From: Leuctra nigra
Taxonomy: Eukaryota > Arthropoda > Insecta > Plecoptera > Leuctridae
Assembly: GCA_934045905.1 (NCBI GenBank)
Contig: OW203768.1
Location: 17,574,316-17,638,315 of the forward strand
Reading direction: 5' to 3'
Length of the DNA: 64,000 nucleotides
In this document: positions 49,390 to 62,146 of the stretch, piece after piece
Position numbering within the stretch: position 1 is the first letter of the stretch
How the letters are laid out: the number at the start of each line of letters is the position of its first letter
Notes under the pieces: model-generated
What the model was told of the DNA's origin: nothing
Seen by the model: only the letters and a program-made list of their open reading frames with translations
Database searches by the model: none
Position numbers and translations under genes: made by a program

Positions 49390-52300
49390 CTGCAACAAGG
49401 AAACACACTACTTTGTACTTCATTGTGTCAAGGAAATGTGCCGTACTCAGATATTTCCACCCATACAGCCGACATAGCATTATATTAAATTCTATCATAA
49501 ATGAAAAATACTGAATGGAGCTTTTTATTAAATTTCATATTGACTATAATACAATAATATATTAAATTTTGTATTTCTCGTATTATATTTTGAAATTGTT
49601 CCTGCATGTTGCGTCTGTCCTATTCGATTTCTCTTTTTATCAATATGATCAATATTTTATTGTGAGTCAATATTCATGCATATAATAAAATATTTATAAA
49701 TATTTTGAAAAAAGGTAAAAATAGCCTGAGGAGCGATTTTGTTTTGCATAGCAAATTTCTAACTTTGTTACTGAAAGTTTCATATATTTTTTATTAAACT
49801 GCAAGAAGTGTGTTACAAAAAGTATCTACAATCACATACTTTATCCACTACTTCACTTACATCAACCCCCAAGAAAAGTGTCATATTTGAAACAGATTCT
49901 GTACCATAATCCTCAAATCCCTCCCTCTAAGCTCCACGAAGATATTGCAACTGATCGAAGAAAAGGGCCAGTCTTTACACAGCCGATGCAAATAACTTTC
50001 CGGCTCTCAAATCCGAGGAGTTTACGAGAGATCTTGGCTTATCTCTCTCCTCCTAGCGATATTGCTGATACTCTCTGCTGATAGTGTGCAAAATCCATGA
50101 GCAAAGAGACGGCAAATCTTTCCGATGACATTCCAATGTCAATGGGGGTTTTTCTTCTTTGAATAGGGATGTCGTTGTGTAAAGGGGAAATCTGTATTTG
50201 ACAAGTTTCAATATACTTCTTCAGTTTATTGTCTTGGTTTTTTAATATATATTTTTTAGAGGAGATATAAATTCGTCTAGGTGTAAAATGTTATATGTAC
50301 ACTCGGCACAACAAAAATTGATCGGTGAACAATATTTGAATGACTGCTGGTCATGTACTATAACAATCAAAGTTATTAATCGTTGAAATGTGAAGTCACC
50401 TACTAGAGTGAGACAAAGAGATCGCTTGGACTGTCTGATGGTGCGATCTAACATTTTTCAGTCGATCAGATTTATTGAACTTCAATTTGACTTGATCATT
50501 TGATCGTTTCCACTTTCCTATACACGCGAACAATGGAGAGTAGATACGATAATGTTTCAAATAGTTTTGAGCTTGTAGTTCGTGCTATGAACAGCTCAAA
50601 CTGAAGAGTCTATGTACAAAGAAAATTACTTTGAAAACAGTTTCACTTGTCACTTTTAGTTTTTAGTGTGATTAGGTACTGATTTTAAACGTAAACATCA
50701 AAACGGATTGCTTTGAATTGATGTAATTTAGAATCTTATTTCCTGGAAGATGTCAATCCATTTTCCCTCCAAGAAGAGTGAAAATGTCTCGACTTCTCCC
50801 GTATAACGAGATTGTATCATTAAATAACACTGCAAAATAAATTGCTTCGAATCTCTTCAGCGTTCATGTAAGAATATTATTCAATAAGGATCTACTCAGG
50901 GGTAAATTCAGCAGATATTTCCTAAATCACAACTAGGTATCTTTACAATTACTTACAATTTAAAATATTTTGCGTGGCTTTGTTAAAATGTTTGTGTGTA
51001 TGTTGATATTTATTAGTCACTAAAGAAATATAATATACATAAATATACTTTCCTCATTTTAAATTATTTATATTTGTTAGGAGATTATGCCATTACTTCA
51101 ACATTCTTGGAACTATTTTTTTGACAATGACAAAAATAATTATTCAACCAAAATGAGTAGTATATTTTGTTATTAGTTTAGTATCTCTTTAATGGCAAAT
51201 GAGTTGCCTGTATGCAAAACAAGTCATCTACATAAATAATCATTTTTGAGGTAGAAAAATTAAACATTTTTAATTTGCGGTTCCGCATCTGGCAATTCTA
51301 CTTATTGTGAATTCGTCTTAAAATCAGATTCTACTACCGGATCAAGCATTTAACTTCTACCTTTCCAACGAAGACAAGATAAACCAAGCGAAATGATTAC
51401 AAGAAGCTTCTACCTTCATCTAATATATCTCCACCAAAGTTAATTTCCAGGGATCTTCAGAAAGCTGATTTGATTCAATCTCTAGATTTGTTTACCGAAG
51501 TAATCCACCAATCCGGTGGCGGTATTTGAATACAGTAGGTATCGGTTTCTCCATCCGACATAAAGTTTTGCGCATCATCGGTTTCTGTAAGAATTTAGTT
51601 CATTGTTTCAAAATTCTCTTGAGTAATGCCCAGCAGATGACGGAAGACTAAGCCTAAGCCTAAGTCTTAAAGAATATTCTCAAGAGACGCAAGAATAGAG
51701 AACCAATCAGAAAGTTCCTAACAGTATCTTCTGTTAATATAATTGAGTTTGTTAGGTTTTAAGCAGTTAAGACGTGTACAGGACGTTTGGGGATGGTTGG
51801 CAACGTTGTATTTTCATTGAAAAAATTATATCTGGAGTACGACGTGATTTCATAGTACGAGGGGGGGGGGGGGGGGGAGGGTCGCAAAGCTCGAGGATTC
51901 AAAGGGTCCGCGAACCATTTCGTGATGGAGAAAGTAGAGATGAGAGTTTATAGAGCACATAGTTCAATTCTGTGACCTTTCTTTTGGCATATATACCAAA
52001 TTTTAGCATAATTTTGTCAATATTGTATAAGTTATCGCCAAATAAGCGAGTCAACCTCGAAGAACATTTAATTATCAAATTGAGTGTCGCGCAGTCATCA
52101 AATTCATTCAAAATCAAGGATAAACACCTCAAACCATTTTAGAAGAATTTTTTGATTATTTACGGTGACTGTTGCATGTTTTTCCACAGAAAAATCTTTT
52201 CCAATACTGTTTGAGGTGATATTCATTGATTTTGAAAGAATTATAAATTATGCTAAAATTTGGAATAGATGACTAAAAAATGTCACACAAAAATGATCTA

Positions 52301-53400
52301 TGTGCTCTATAGAAACAGAAACTCACAACTCTACGATAACCCTTTCAGTCCGCGAACTTTGCTCCCTCCCCCCCTGTAAGTACATGGAGAACGTTGAGTA
52401 AAAGCATTGATGAATAATTAGAGTCTTTGAAATGTATGGAAGACCTTTTTACTACAGCGTTTCTTTCAAAGCATACATCAGTTTTTGTTTGTTTAAGTAG
52501 CGTCAACAATAAGGTTATACATTACAACTATTTATAAATATTTAATAATGAATTTTAAGCTCAGGGCGGTCTGGGGATGGGATAAAGTAAAGTGAAAAAT
52601 AAATTATAAATCATTTATCCGGTAAAACCAAGTGACCAATCTTGCTGGAAATTATGAGGCGAAAGAATTAAATGGTAATGAATCTTTTGTTAAAAAAAAA
52701 TACATGATACGTTAATTCCTAGGACTTAAAAACGAAATGAACTCACATGTAAGTGCCAAAATGTTTAAAATGATAACTTGACGAATCGACACGAGCTTTC
52801 ATAAAGTTCCATCATAAAGTTTTTCATAAAGTCAGAGTAGGATGATATTCGAGTAATCCTTATTCCTCACCGTTTCCATGGAAACATTGTTTACTTTAAC
52901 TCTTGTCAAGGGTCGAAATAACGATGGGATTTTCTCTGTAGGTATTTTTTAGCCTCGGATAACGAGTTTTTCAATCTTGGCTTTTAGCTTTCATTGCGTA
53001 CAGCTTAACCTGCTTTCCCCCGCAGGAAATACATTCGAGGACAAGATATTATCATTTTATATAGTTTAGAGTGGGCATACCTCAGTATTGCATTACATGG
53101 AGCACATGTTGGGATAAGTCAAGACATTCTATACAGAGTAGTGCAGAATAATAAAACATAACATAAAGCTCCATATAATATTATTTGATTTGTTCACTTT
53201 TTAACTTCCAACTAGAAGGTCTATGTTCGTTAATATCAGTAAATGTAAACTTCGTTCGATGGGTAGAGTGGATTAAAAAGACATAAAATGCCAACTACGA
53301 ATAACCGAAAACGACGTAGATGACTAATGTGATGCTTACCTATAGTAACATGAATCGTAACGACTAGTTAGAAGAAAATCATTTCAGATGTCAGAAAATA
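49390..53400. other. Right flank of transporter exon; nothing recognised
   Basis: AT-rich with homopolymers at 51861-51879. I searched the minus strand for the missing SLC22 N-terminal exons (cysteine-rich loop preceding WELVCD) and found none. Confidence 0.4.
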
Positions 53401-53632
53401 CAGGATATTTCTTCATATCATGTCTCTAAGCGTCTCTTTTCAATTTAGCTATCTGCATATAACAGTTATGGCATTTGAAACATTAAAACAACGTACTGTA
53501 TCTTTTGAAGGAGGAATAAAACAAGTAATCATCGATTTAATTTATTTATTCAAATTTGTTACACATAACATTTTGAAACGCTGACAAGATGGTAAAGTTG
53601 GTCTTCCAAATTCTCGTTCCAAAGGCAATGAG

Positions 53633-53785
53633 TTACTTGGGTGCTTCGTCCCTGAGGAGGCCCTGATCAGTAGGGTCTGTAGGGTGGGTGGAAACCCCAA
53701 CCTCTCCAGGGTCACCTCAAAGTTGAATGCGTCTACAGTTTACTTGGATGCACCTATGACGTACAAGCGGCAGAAATAGGCCACA
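53633..53785 (-). pseudogene. Secreted-peptide family, unit D, leader exon lost
   Basis: The minus strand has a 27-codon open tail beginning GDPGEVGVS and ending DEAPK then TAA. Like unit A it is followed by ctcattgc, and a poly(A) region lies downstream. Immediately upstream (53720-53785) is the 5'-flank sequence of the family (gtagacgcattcaa, tacgtcat), with a TGA directly before the tail. The signal-peptide exon, the intron and the start of exon 2 are missing, so the unit appears to be an internal-deletion remnant. Confidence 0.65.
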
Positions 53786-54074
53786 AAGAAAAATCGATAT
53801 GCTATTTTACTATTCAATCTCTGTAAATGTTGAAATAATAATTATGAAGTTGTAACTTTTTAATTAAAATCTATGTATGAGGATATTTAGAAAAAAGTTA
53901 GTGTACTAGCATTTCAAACATTAAAACAACGTAATTATCTTTGGAAGGAAGAACCAAAAAGGAATTAAATAATTTCTCTACAGCAAATTATCAATGATAT
54001 TATTTATTTATTCAGATGGCAGCAGCGACATGAAATGTATATGTCGTCTAAATACTTCGACTCATAGCAATGAG

Positions 54075-54950
54075 TCACTTAGGTGGATTTGGCTTAGGAG
54101 GGAAAGCCTCACTTCGTCCTTGAAGTCCTGATTGGGGCTTGAAGTAGTCATTCCCCTCATTTCCAGGAGGTCCTCCAGGTCCATGGTACCAAGGTGCGCC
54201 GCCATTCTGAGCAACCTTTGCTCTTCCTCCTACATCCTTTTGACCCATAGCTGTTTTGAAACGAAAGAAAGCGAATTATTGCATTAAGAACGGGAGAATG
54301 GAACTGGAATCTAAGACAGAATGCTCAATTCCTGTAAAAAATATTAAGAGGGCTGAGTAGTGAGCGTGGCCTTGAAGAGTTTTTTAATTGATTTTTATCA
54401 ATATCTTTTACCAATGTAATTGTTAACAAAATAGGCTTTGTACGAGTATTCAGAACAGTTCAATGAAAATAATTTCATAGTTTAGAATAAGTTATTAGTT
54501 TTATTTTGTCCAACAGATGTTTAGTGCCATAATTTTACTAATTTTCGGGCACTAAACACCTGTAGGACAAAGTAAATCTAATAAACAATTACAAGCTATG
54601 GAATTATTTTCATTGAACTGTTCTGAAGACTCGTACAAAGCCTTATTTTGTTAACAATTACATTGGTAAAAGATATTGATAAAAATCGATTAAAAAACTC
54701 TTCAAGGTCAAACTCACTACCCAGCCGTCTTAATTTTCAAAAGTTAAGTGCAAAAGTACAGTCAACACGTAGCACGTTAGAGGCAAATCCTTAAATAGAG
54801 CCCTTTGTGTATATTCTATTCTCCGTAACGTGTAAGCAAGTAAAAGTGAATGGCATGGGCATCTTATTCTATCCCTGGCTAAGATCACTCACCACTGTTC
54901 ACCACGATCACCAACACCACGATCATCACCACTGAGTTTCGTGCAAACAT
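54075..54950 (-). CDS. Secreted Gly/Pro-rich peptide A, two exons
   Basis: Exons 54950-54893 and 54250-54075; donor gtgagt, acceptor tttcaaaacag, phase 1; 77 residues. MFARNSVVMIVVLVIVVNS is a typical signal peptide with probable cleavage after AMG, leaving a mature chain that starts QKDVGGRAKV. The mature part has no cysteine and includes APWYHGPGGPPGN and NDYFK. AATAAA repeats near 54003 give a poly(A) signal. The intron holds a 382-bp MITE. No known family is recognised; the role could be salivary, defensive or signalling, all guesses. Confidence 0.85.
54348..54729. mobile_element. Foldback MITE in intron of peptide A, TTAA duplication
   Basis: Inverted ends gaNggctgRgtagtgag, flanked by TTAA (54344-54347, 54730-54733). 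Peptide gene C has the empty site (aaaatattaattgtcaaaag), which confirms the borders. TTAA is the piggyBac target, but the ends do not start with CC, so the class is open. Confidence 0.85.
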
Positions 54951-55173
54951 CTTTGTCAATGTTTCAATCTTGAATACGTCTACAGTTTACTTGGGGGTCT
55001 TAGGTTGCTGAGTATATTGTTAATTTACTTGATATGACGTACAAGCTACATATATGGGCTATAAAGAAAAACCAATGATCTTTTATTAATCAAACTCTGT
55101 AAATGTTGATAAATAATCAGGAATACAATCATTTTTTAAATTAAAATCTAGATTAGTTGTTGTGGTGTTACTA

Positions 55174-55798
55174 TTCGACACTAAAAGTTGCAAAACGCCA
55201 CCTAGCGGAAAAAGTTAGCATCTATACCACGAGTACTTGTGCTCATGCGCACAGGGCGCGTTCAGACAAGTCACTTAGATGTCAATCGTAACGAGTTCAG
55301 TAAAAGTTATAATTACATCGCGAAATAACAGAAATTGATGAATACCTTAGTGTCAACAATCAAATACAATCGGCATATTCATTACAGCACACATTCATTC
55401 AAATTCTTGTAAACACGAGTTGTCTATTCATCAAAAATCACCATTTGACAGATGCAAACTGTTTTTTTCACGGCCTTCTGAACACACATTTTTCTTGACG
55501 CATCGTTCAAACAATTGCAATTTGCCAAATGCTGCTTTTGGTGAATAGACAACTAGTTTTCACAAGAATTTGAATGAATGTGTGCTGTAATGAAATATGC
55601 CAATTGTATTTGATTGTTGACACTGAGGTAAGCATCAATTTCTGTTATTTCGCGATGTATTTATAACTTTTTACTGAACTCGTTACGATTGACTCTTAAG
55701 TGACTTGTATGTAAGAGTACGCACGCGCTGGGATTGTACTCGCGTGAGCGTCCATCTTATATTTACTAGCGCACTCTCTAGGTACTTTTAGTGTCGAA
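55174..55798. mobile_element. 625-bp foldback MITE, TA duplication
   Basis: Ends ttcgacactaaaagt and acttttagtgtcgaa, flanked by TA on both sides (55172-55173, 55799-55800). The arms are imperfect inverted copies over about 270 bp. A TA target suggests Tc1/mariner-type mobilisation. Confidence 0.75.
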
Positions 55799-55809
55799 TA
55801 CTTTAGCAA

Positions 55810-56230
55810 TTGTAAGATTTTCAGCCCACTGACTTACAACAATGGAAAATCTCACTTTGTTGTGAATTGATGGCTTGGAGCATTTATCATACGACCGACC
55901 ACATGTATACTAAACTTGATAACAATATGATATGCAAGCGTATCTCGAGGACCCAAATATTGTAAAATTACAACTCCTTATTCTTACCCAATTCTTATTC
56001 AGATCATAGATACGAAAAATTAATCTTGTAACGGAATCAATTTTGATGAAATATGTAGCACGAGTGCAGTTTTGGTGTCTGTTTTTGTGTTGGGATGTTT
56101 CTGTTGCAAATTATAAACTTATATATTTCTTATACCGTCATTTTTAAATCGAAAGTGACAAAATGACAGAACTGATTGGCACGAAACTAGCGCCAATGGA
56201 TTGAGACGGGAGTCTATAAGAATTAATATA
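55810..56230. repeat. Decayed fragment of the ETS/CRE element family
   Basis: Phrases parallel the arms at 10490-10870 (caatggaaaatctcac, gaccgaccacatgtatac, aacgaaactagcgcca-like), but the composite motif has decayed to tcgaaagtgacaaaatgac. A similar scrap is at 59420-59660. Confidence 0.5.
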
Positions 56231-57239
56231 AATTGTAGTAAAACTAGAATTAGCTAATCACCCAAAATATATTCATGATGATGATTCATTCATAAAATCT
56301 GAATACATTCTCCGATACGTATTTTCACAGTAAATAATCATTACCTTGCTCCTTGAGAGTGTGCTTGAAAAATACTGTATATTTTCACCAGCAATTGAGG
56401 TGATATCAGAACTACTAAACTCTGTTCGAATAATATCAGTTTGTGTGAAAAATATCGTCTAATGAGTTGAATGGTGCAACTTGTACAAGCCTACAAAACT
56501 ATGAATATATACAGTAAACACTAGGAAACTATTGTGAAATCATATTGGAAACCATTCCAATGCGAGAAGAAAATAATTTCAATGAGCCCTCATATGGCGC
56601 AAGAATATTCAATTCATAGCTTGCTCCTGATTTTATCTCATTGTTGCCTTCCACCATCTTGATGGCACGCAGAATAGCTGTGATTCTCTACTTTTTTGAC
56701 GATATTTTATAGATAATTGGTACCTGGGAAATTGTATATGCTCCGGAGATATCTTTAGTACGAAGAGGAATCACTCACATTCCAAAAATACATCGATTTA
56801 CCTCAATAAAGTTATAAATCTGACCCGTCAACGTGCCAACGTAATGTCCGTCCTCAGGTGCAAAATTCAATAATTTAGCATTGCTGATATTAAACAAAAG
56901 AAGTTCGTGCAAGCTATTTATACGTCGGACGACGATGATAATTAATTAAAAATAGCCAATCAAGAAAGAAATGTATGTCCGACTTTCCACTGCCCACTTA
57001 AGTTGTCAATCTATTTATAGATTCGTAACAAACGCTATATCCAACAAATTTCTTCCTGCTGCAATCGACATGCTAACAAGCAGCAAGGATCAGTATCTAG
57101 TGGAATTTCATTCATAAAAACAACAGCGAACTGTAACCCGGGAAGGATGTTAAGGAACTTAATAATTTCCATATGAAAAGTGTCAGTGATTTAATATATT
57201 TATTCGCATTAGTTACATAGAGCGAACGGTATTTCCTTG
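56231..57239. other. Intergenic DNA between peptide units; nothing recognised
   Basis: AT-rich. The last 100 bases match the downstream flanks of the other peptide units (atttaatatatttattcgcattagttacat). Confidence 0.4.
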
Positions 57240-57642
57240 CTATTTATTGGCCTCAGCCGGGTCACCTCCATAGTGTCCAACTCCACGGTCAAATGCGTGG
57301 CTGCCCGCCCCTTCACTCTTATCAAACTTTTCTTTATTCTCTTCTTTCTCTTCTTCCTTTTGACCCATAACTGTTTAAAAACGAAAGAAAGCGAATTATT
57401 AAATAAAGAACGAGAGGAGGGAAATACAAATGAATGAATTTCTTATGATATGGAGCATGTTATGTGTATCAATTCCTCTTATCTCCTGATTATGTGGCAG
57501 ATAGTAAAATGTCATCTTATTCTCTGTCTACCTTCCATTATAACTACAAACAAACCAGTACACTTGGCTAACATCACTTACCACTGTTCACCACGAGCAC
57601 CAATACCACGATCATCACCACTGCGTTCCGTCCAAACATCAT
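57240..57642 (-). CDS. Secreted peptide B, same leader, different mature part
   Basis: Exons 57642-57582 and 57370-57240; donor gtaagt, acceptor tttttaaacag, phase 1; 63 residues. The leader MMFGRNAVVMIVVLVLVVNS is almost that of A and C and the mature chain again starts QK. It then diverges completely into a charged stretch (EEEKEENKEKFDKSE) followed by SHAFDRGVGHYGGDP. Its stop codon overlaps an AATAAA. The tail GGDP recalls the start of unit D. It is transcribed in the same direction as its neighbours. Confidence 0.82.
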
Positions 57643-57894
57643 TGCCAATGTTTCACTGTTGAATGCGTTCACATTTACATGGAGGTCTTAGAGGTGCTGA
57701 GATTATTGTTAATTTACTTGATTATGACGTATACAAGCTGCAGATAGGCCATAAAGAAAAACCAATATGCTATTTTACTATTCAATCTCTCTAAATGTTG
57801 ATTTAATAATCAGGAAGTTGTCACTTTTTAATTAAAATCTATGTATGAGGATACTGAAAAAAGTTATTGTAGGTATGCATTTCAAGCATTAAAA

Positions 57895-58090
57895 CAACTT
57901 ACACTTAAAACAATTAAAAACGGTATTCGAACAAAACGGATTGGCTGCTGGTCAGGTTCCTTGACAATCATTCCTTGTTATTATCAATGAAATCAGAGCT
58001 CACCTACTGATGATGCGTAACTACAGACTTAATGGAGTGATGCCACATCCAATCATTTTCTTTCGTATACCGTTTTTTGTTCGAGAGAGT
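57895..58090. repeat. Insertion in the unit-C downstream flank
   Basis: The flank ttaaaacaac...tatctttggaaggaag is continuous at 53920 but split here by about 190 bp whose ends contain aaaacggtattcgaac and, inverted, gtataccgttttttgttcga. Probably a MITE. Confidence 0.5.
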
Positions 58091-58233
58091 ACCTTATCTT
58101 TGGAAGGAAGAACCAAAAAGGAATTAAATAATTTCTATACAACAAATTATCAATGATATTATTTATTTATTCATATGAAAGCAGCGACATTAAAGTATTA
58201 CATGTCGTCTAAATACTTCGACCCAACTATGAG

Positions 58234-59160
58234 TTACGACACCATGCCGGGTGGAAGTGTTTGACCTTCAGGTGGTGGAATAAATCGTCCTTGAAGTCCT
58301 GCTGGCGGCTGCTTGAAGTAGTCATTCCCCTCATTTCCAGGCGGTCCTCCGGGCCCATGGTACCAAGGTGCGCCGCCATTCTGAGCAACCTTTGCTCTTC
58401 CTCCTACATCCTTTTGACCTATAGCTGTTTTGAAACGAAAGAAATCGAATTATTACATTATGAATGAGGGAAGGGAACTGGAATCTAAGACAGAATGCTC
58501 AATTCCTGTGGGGAAAATATTAATTGTCAAAAGTAAATACAAAAGTATAGTCAAGAGCACAATTAGAGGCAAAAATCCTTGAACAAAATTGATTTTATCT
58601 TGATTTAAAATACATTAATTCCTTATTAAAGAACCCAAGTTGTGTATATTCTACTCTCCTCCTTATACCGTAACGTGAAATAGAATAATAGTTACTAGAC
58701 TAATAGTTACTAGACAGTTAATAGAATAATGACGACTTTTGATACATTTAACTTGCAAACTGGTAACTTTTTAGACATTTTTCATCATTCGGCTGAAATT
58801 ATTAGAACCATTTACAACAAAACAGATCATGTTCAGGCCCAGATAGTAGATTAAGTTTATTTTAACAGTTGTTCCTACTTTTACGCTTTAATATTTGTCT
58901 TGTTTATTAATATTTATTGTTTCATGTAACTTCTTTAATCATGGTTTAAATATATTTTTTTTTAAATTTTAAATCCCACTTGTGGAATATTTGTATTCTG
59001 TTGGTGATTTCAAATAAAATTGAAAAATGAAATGAAATGAAATGAAAGCAAGTAAAAGTGAAATGGCATCTTATTCTATCCCTGGCTAAGATCACTCACC
59101 ACTGTTCACCACGATCACCAACACCACGATCATCACCACTGAGTTTCGTCCAAACATCAT
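58234..59160 (-). CDS. Secreted Gly/Pro-rich peptide C, two exons
   Basis: Exons 59160-59100 and 58424-58234; donor gtgagt, acceptor tttcaaaacag, phase 1; 83 residues. The leader MMFGRNSVVMIVVLVIVVNS is followed by AIG, a likely cleavage site, then QKDVGGRAKV. The first 48 mature residues match A almost perfectly, including PWYHGPGGPPGN. The tails then differ: C has RFIPPPEGQTLPPGMVS. It is the closest paralogue of A and shows the MITE-free intron state. AATAAA lies near 58157. Confidence 0.85.
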
Positions 59161-59797
59161 TGCCAATGTTTCAATCTTGAATGCCTTACAGTTCACTTGG
59201 GGGTCTTAGGTTGCTGGGTATATTGTTAATTTACTTGTTATGACGTACAAGCTGCAGAAATATGCCATAAAGAAATACCAATATAGGTTTTTTCATTATT
59301 AAAACTATCTTAATGTTGATTCATGTGTCATTAATGGAATGCACTTTTAATTCAAATCTAGATTGTACCACCCAAGTCGTTTTAAAACACCTATAACAAT
59401 GATGTTACTAAAATCGCAACAATGGAAAATCACACTTCTTGTGCCCGACCACATACCAAACTCGCCAACAAGGTTATGCAAGAATTTATAAGAGGACCAA
59501 AATGCCATTTCTTCCTATTCTTACTACCTACATTTATATTTACATCGATGTATGATAATATCCAACAGAATAAAATACTCCACATCATTCCCTGCAATAC
59601 AAATTACAAAACTCAATTCTGATTGAGTGTGAGACATGTATAGCAATGTGTGACAGAAAAAAGAGTGGTTTTCTTTGGGCCCTATTCTAGAACGTTTTCC
59701 CACTTCCATTCTGATTGAATCCGGTCACGGCCATAAGGAAATCGAATGAAATCGAATTCCAGTGGAATTGGGAATTTAAAAGTTATGGCCCCATGCC

Positions 59798-60190
59798 ATG
59801 GGCGTCCGCAGGATTTCTACCAGGTGGGGGCAGGGCAAGGAAAACAATATGTAACGGGTCAAGGGGGTGTAAGGGGCGCGCCCCCCACCCTGCCCCGCAG
59901 AGCGTTTTTTGTTTTTGGACACTTTGAAATTAATTTTGAGCCGTTATGAGGTGTATTTTGTTGAAATATTCAATATTTTTTTAAATATTGCACTTTGGGG
60001 TGGAAGGAGACATGTTCAAACCTGCCCCGCAGGGCATTTTTAGGATTTTGATACTTTGAAATCAATTTTCCTTAGTTTTTTTGGTTACAAATGAAATTAT
60101 TACGTATAACGCCCGAAAATGTGTATGTTTTCCTGACATCCAGGAGGGGGCAAGCGCCCCCCCCCTTGCCCCTCCCTGCGGACGCCAATG
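59798..60190. mobile_element. GC-rich inverted-repeat element
   Basis: atgggcgtccgcagg at the left is inverted at the right as cctgcggacgccaat. Inside are repeated ctgccccgcagRgc blocks and C-runs. No clear target duplication is seen. Confidence 0.55.
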
Positions 60191-61868
60191 GCTCCAGCTA
60201 TTTTGAATCCTGATTGAATATACTGATACGGATATATAAGGCACAGGGATAGTCATTAGCCTCAATGATTTCGAGTACCTTTTACAACCACTGCAAAAAT
60301 ATTGTAATTAGCAGCGTATTTCAATGCAATGTTTCTACTCCCAAGTGGTTTACAAAACATCCATTCATCAACATCCTTTACTATAATACGCTTAAAAGAG
60401 AAGAACGTCGTTCCCGTAGCAACGTGGCCGAAAATTTCGTTTTCTATACAAATCTTAAATTTTCCACCGATCGTGTTGAAACTCGCCAATAATGTATATA
60501 ATTACGTGACTTGATTTATGGTAACACTTTCACGACATTCTGTTCAGTATTTACCGAGTTATTCGTGAAAAACATCGCTTTTCCTGATTTCTTAATTTTC
60601 AATGTCAATTTCAACTGTGCAGTGAAAATTAATTTTAGTAGGCAGTGAAACTAATTTTCACAAATCGACCTGAACAATATTTGGCCATGGAATCCGGAGC
60701 TCGGAAGTTGCGTTACGATTCGCGTCTATAAACATCGCGAATTTAGCACAATTTTCAACGAAACATGACTTTTCCTGTACATAATTTCAAGCGAACTGCC
60801 AAGCAAAAAGTTTCGTTTGAATCCGATAAGTATTTAGAGAGATATTAAATAGAAACAAAATTGTCATTGAAAAAGTCACTGTTTTCGAAACTTTCCAAAT
60901 GTAGGAGTGAATCCATTTGGCAGTGAAGAAAATATTGGAATTTCTACTGGAGACCTTGACTAGAATCATGGCAAACCAACATTTCATGTGAATAAATGCT
61001 GACATTTTTGGAGTGGGTTATGGGGGGGGGGGGGGGGGGCGACGGCACAAGGGAACATTTCTGTCCAGAGTGTATTTTATTGTTACCTTTTGATATTGGA
61101 CCTAATTTCCAATATAACGTCTCTCATTTGATATGACTATATAAACAAATATCAAGTAAGCAAGAACATACATTTTCTGCTTACTTCACAACTTAGCATT
61201 TTATCAAAAGATTTTAATTGGTACACCTACATACCTAATACTGAATCGTTCGTTGATGTTTTCATGTGTGCAGAGAATATGCGAACGATTAAATAATCAG
61301 GATAAGTTATAAAGTGGAAACATGCATAAAATTGTATTGGGTAACTTTCGTAATTTTTTAAGTTTTTACATAAAAAGTGACGAACTTCGATTAAATCTCG
61401 ATATCACTTTTCGTTCATCATAATTGCAAATCAAATCAGATTCCATTTTAATATCAATCACGCCTATTTGTTTTAATTCAGTTTCAAATATTTATTCTTA
61501 TTTTGACCCCCCCCCCCCCCCGTGATGGACTTGGCCAGTCGCGTTGATCGGTTGCGGAGAAGAATACCCTAGACTATGATTTACATACATCTCCTGACAC
61601 AATAATTAAATTGTAAACATGATTCGACTAAATAAAATTTTGGAACCTGAATTCGATCATCGTATAGATACATTTTATTCTGTTGTGTTTCAAATATAAT
61701 AAAATCATTTTAATTCTATATACCATGCAACTGAAGTTTTTGTTTTTATTTAACATTGAGTCGTATCTATTCATATTTTTTATATATTGAGTTATTCACG
61801 ATATATTTAAATATTTTAAAATAGTTACATATGTTTTCTTTTTTTCTAATTAACGTTGTACACTACAG
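60191..61868. other. Nothing recognised
   Basis: AT-rich with a G-tract at 61022-61040 and a C-tract at 61507-61521. The short frames show no family features. Confidence 0.4.
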
Positions 61869-62146
61869 GTGTGCATTGGGGTTAGTGTGGGGTTAGTATG
61901 CACCTTCCACAGATATAATTATAAAAAAGCCTTGATTTGCATTTGTGATCGGTCATTCCGTGAGTTGAAAAAAATTATCACGAGAGACAATTCTTTGCCA
62001 GCATATCAGAGTAGTTTTATTTTAATGGTGGTCCATCTTCAGTTATGCATTGTCTTGCCCAATAAGATAGCAAATAGGGTCATGTATTACTTGGCGGGGC
62101 TCTCTAGTTTAATAATTAATGAAACTGACCTTTCAACTTGCGCTTA
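61869..62146 (+). CDS. Candidate exon after a good acceptor, function unknown
   Basis: tttctaattaacgttgtacactacag precedes an open frame of 92 codons ending TAA at about 62146. It has a cysteine-containing hydrophobic start (VCIGVSVGLVCTF), then KKALICICDRSFRELKKII. No family motif is present and no partner exon was found. Confidence 0.22.
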
